Below are positions 24,738 to 26,521 of a DNA stretch of 26,521 bases, piece after piece (within the stretch, counting starts at the first letter, position 1; the number at the start of each line of letters is the position of its first letter). The notes under the pieces are model-generated. The model made no database searches, was not told the origin of the DNA, and saw only the letters and a program-made list of their open reading frames with translations. This DNA is from a bacterium (GTDB lineage: Bacteria; Electryoneota; Electryoneia; Electryoneales; Electryoneaceae), in contig JANQEY010000249.1 of NCBI GenBank assembly GCA_028278125.1, positions 1-26,521 on the forward strand, given 5' to 3'. A program made the position numbers and the translations under genes.

Positions 24738-26441
24738 ATGAATGTGTGCAGTAAAAGAACAGGTCAAACTATCCTCGTAATTATAGTGTCGGTTGCCTTG
24801 GTTGTGACCGGCTTTTCCCAGACAGAATTCGCAGATTATATCATACTGGATACTGAAACAAATCAAAAATCTCTTCATACAGTAGATCTCGACTTTGATG
24901 GTGACACCGATTTTGTTCTTGGTGAGATTTATAGTATAAGTTGGTGGGAAAATGATGGTAATGCGAGTTTTACACCCCATCAGATAACTGAAGGGTGGTC
25001 TATCTGGGGTATTCACGCACTTGATTTTGACAATGATGGAGACGTTGATATTGTTGCAGCCAGGATGAATGGAGTTTTCTGGTGGGAAAACGAAGGTAAC
25101 CAGGAATTTACTGAACATGAAATAGCAGATTTAGATGATGAACATTACCATGCAATATACTGCGATGATATTGATAGTGATGGAGATAAGGATGTTGCTA
25201 TCGCCTCCCAGATGGATAATTATATCGCATGGCTGGAGAATGACGGTGAGGGACCTTTTATTTTCCATTATGTTGTTGGCGATTATTCTGGTGCCTCAGA
25301 TGTAAAGCTGGCTGATATTGATGAGGATGGAGATATGGATATCGCCGGTTTGTCTTATCAGGATTACCATGTGAACTGGTGGGAAAATGACGGTGATGAG
25401 AATTTTACTAATCATCTGCTTCCACCGGATTTCCATTTAGCACAGCATATCTATACACTGGATTTTGATGGTGATGGCGATATTGATATTATGGGTGACG
25501 CCTACGATGATCCCGTAAGCTGGTGGGAAAATGATGGTAATGCGAACTTTACTGTCCATGATATTACCATATATCCGGCATGCACCTGGCATGCCTACCC
25601 CTCCGATTTAGACAATGATGGTGATATTGATGTTCTTCAGGCAAAAGGCGCAAGTGATGGTCTTCATTGGTGGGAAAATAATGGAGAACAGGAGTTTACG
25701 TGGCACACACTAATCGACGATCATGTATTCATCCATATCCAGGCTGCTGACCTGGATTCCGATACCGACGCGGATATCCTTGCAATAACAAATGGTCAGA
25801 TCTACATGTGGGAAAACCTGCATGTACCTTTTGTCCCGATTCCTTTTGATCTATCTGCTCCTCAGAACGATTCTTTGCTTGCTGACCTGGCTGTAACCCT
25901 CCATTGGACACCTGCACGTCTTCCAGTTGCTGAGGATAGTATCACATACCAGGTGCAGGTAAGCAGGTATGAAGATTTTCATGCCATCCGGTACGAAAAT
26001 GCCGGATTGGATACCTTTTTTCTCATGGAAAACCTGTTGTCTGACGTAAATTACTGGTGGCGTATCAGGGCATTAAATCATGAATCCGGAGAATCAAGAT
26101 ATTCAAACCAGACCTGGTTATTCACTACGCCATATGTTAATACAGTTGATCCCCGGTTTTCTGATGGGCATATGATTGATAATTACCAGTTGACAACATA
26201 TCCTAACCCATTTAACGCAACTTTAAACATTTCTGTTGGATTACCTGTGGCATCTTCACTTGGGGTAAAAATATTCAACATCTCCGGCCAGGAGGTTTGT
26301 AATATTTCAGGTGGTCAATACGAGCGTGGTATATTCGATTTCACTTTTAATACAACCAATCTTACCAGCGGTATTTATTTCGTTCATGCCAGTGTTCCCG
26401 GGAAATTGGACGAAATCCGGAAGGTTGTGTTGATGAAGTAA
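24738..26441 (+). CDS. Secreted seven-bladed FG-GAP propeller protein with FN3-like domain and T9SS tag
   Basis: 567 residues from the ATG at 24738. The signal peptide ends GFS/Q (about 28). Residues about 30-365 contain seven loops: DLDFDGDTD, DFDNDGDVD, DIDSDGDKD, DIDEDGDMD, DFDGDGDID, DLDNDGDID and DLDSDTDAD. Each is followed by a WWEN(D/E)G strand, closer to the WWEN form of the protease propellers than to the WYENTDG form of its two neighbours. An FN3-like domain follows at about 370-465 (VTLHWTPARLP, ITYQVQVS, NYWWRIRALNHESGESRYSN). The tag begins YPNPFNA (about 488) with Ala in place of the last Pro and ends RKVVLMK. It is the second gene of an operon with the double-propeller gene. 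Role inferred as for the other propeller proteins. Confidence 0.88.
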   Translation: MNVCSKRTGQTILVIIVSVALVVTGFSQTEFADYIILDTETNQKSLHTVDLDFDGDTDFVLGEIYSISWWENDGNASFTPHQITEGWSIWGIHALDFDNDGDVDIVAARMNGVFWWENEGNQEFTEHEIADLDDEHYHAIYCDDIDSDGDKDVAIASQMDNYIAWLENDGEGPFIFHYVVGDYSGASDVKLADIDEDGDMDIAGLSYQDYHVNWWENDGDENFTNHLLPPDFHLAQHIYTLDFDGDGDIDIMGDAYDDPVSWWENDGNANFTVHDITIYPACTWHAYPSDLDNDGDIDVLQAKGASDGLHWWENNGEQEFTWHTLIDDHVFIHIQAADLDSDTDADILAITNGQIYMWENLHVPFVPIPFDLSAPQNDSLLADLAVTLHWTPARLPVAEDSITYQVQVSRYEDFHAIRYENAGLDTFFLMENLLSDVNYWWRIRALNHESGESRYSNQTWLFTTPYVNTVDPRFSDGHMIDNYQLTTYPNPFNATLNISVGLPVASSLGVKIFNISGQEVCNISGGQYERGIFDFTFNTTNLTSGIYFVHASVPGKLDEIRKVVLMK

Positions 26442-26452
26442 TCAGATAGACA

Positions 26453-26468
26453 TTCCGCATGCGCGGAA
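26453..26468 (+). terminator. Short hairpin after the last gene, weak terminator candidate
   Basis: TTCCGC (26453-26458) pairs with GCGGAA (26463-26468) around ATGC, 12 bases past the stop. It is followed by AATACAGATTTT and not a direct T-run, so termination here would be weak. Confidence 0.35.
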
Positions 26469-26495
26469 AATACAGATTTTGTAATTGTTTTTTAT

Positions 26496-26503
26496 AACCC
26501 GGC
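26496..26503. repeat. Single AACCCGGC arm at the window edge
   Basis: ATAACCCGGC is the same string that begins or ends the hairpins at 8751-8771 and 21612-21668. Its partner arm (GCCGGGTT) is not within the window and may lie just past the right edge, which would make this another terminator-like repeat. Confidence 0.35.
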
Positions 26504-26521
26504 TTTTTATCCGACTTTCGG

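Noticed and set aside
24720..25118. 132-codon minus-strand frame, and similar antisense frames at 19983-20387 and 21972-22274
   Set aside because: They arise from the GAT/GGT-rich repeats, which seldom give stop codons on the opposite strand; the plus-strand frames carry signal peptides, domains and tags.

Overview
This window looks like chromosomal DNA of a free-living Gram-negative bacterium of the FCB superphylum (Bacteroidota/Calditrichota/Marinimicrobia/KSB1-like lineages). The evidence is five consecutive secreted proteins ending in a type IX secretion (T9SS) type A sorting domain with the PNPFN motif, a carboxypeptidase-regulatory/TonB-type outer-membrane receptor, many lipoproteins, and 'AQ' signal-peptidase sites. 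I cannot fix the phylum from sequence alone. There are no rRNA, tRNA, CRISPR, phage or transposase genes.

Left part (1-5.6 kb, all minus strand): the 5' end of an exported protein cut by the window edge; a TrmB-family regulator with a perfect 14-bp dyad just upstream of its start; a VWA-domain lipoprotein closed by a clear intrinsic terminator; and a large TonB-dependent-receptor-like protein. Middle part (5.8-12.0 kb): a DUF3995-like membrane protein; three tandem paralogues of a small outer-membrane beta-barrel protein, the third broken by a one-base frameshift in an A-run; a CBM9-like lipoprotein with a Gly/Met-rich insert (minus strand); a two-gene lipoprotein pair; and a lipoprotein of the metallo-beta-lactamase fold. 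The gaps between the barrel genes hold palindromic repeats, some nested in one another.

Right part (12.2-26.4 kb, all plus strand): a 14-kb array of five T9SS cargo genes. Two are duplicated S8 (subtilisin-like) proteases, each followed by an FG-GAP/VCBS beta-propeller. Three are propeller proteins without an enzyme domain. Counting the Asp-rich calcium loops gives 7, 7, 7, 14 and 7 blades, so every protein carries whole seven-bladed propellers, one of them apparently two in tandem. Ahead of the sorting tag the first three share an unnamed domain of about 115 residues, while the last two have an FN3-like domain instead. The tags are very similar even at DNA level.

The inferred joint role is export through the outer membrane by a T9SS encoded elsewhere, followed by surface attachment or release of proteases and calcium-binding propeller proteins for degradation or adhesion. 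No part of the T9SS machine itself is present. The most distinctive signals are the multiples-of-seven blade count, the shared unnamed domain, the protease duplication that preserves its upstream region without indels, the nested palindromes, and the TrmB dyad.
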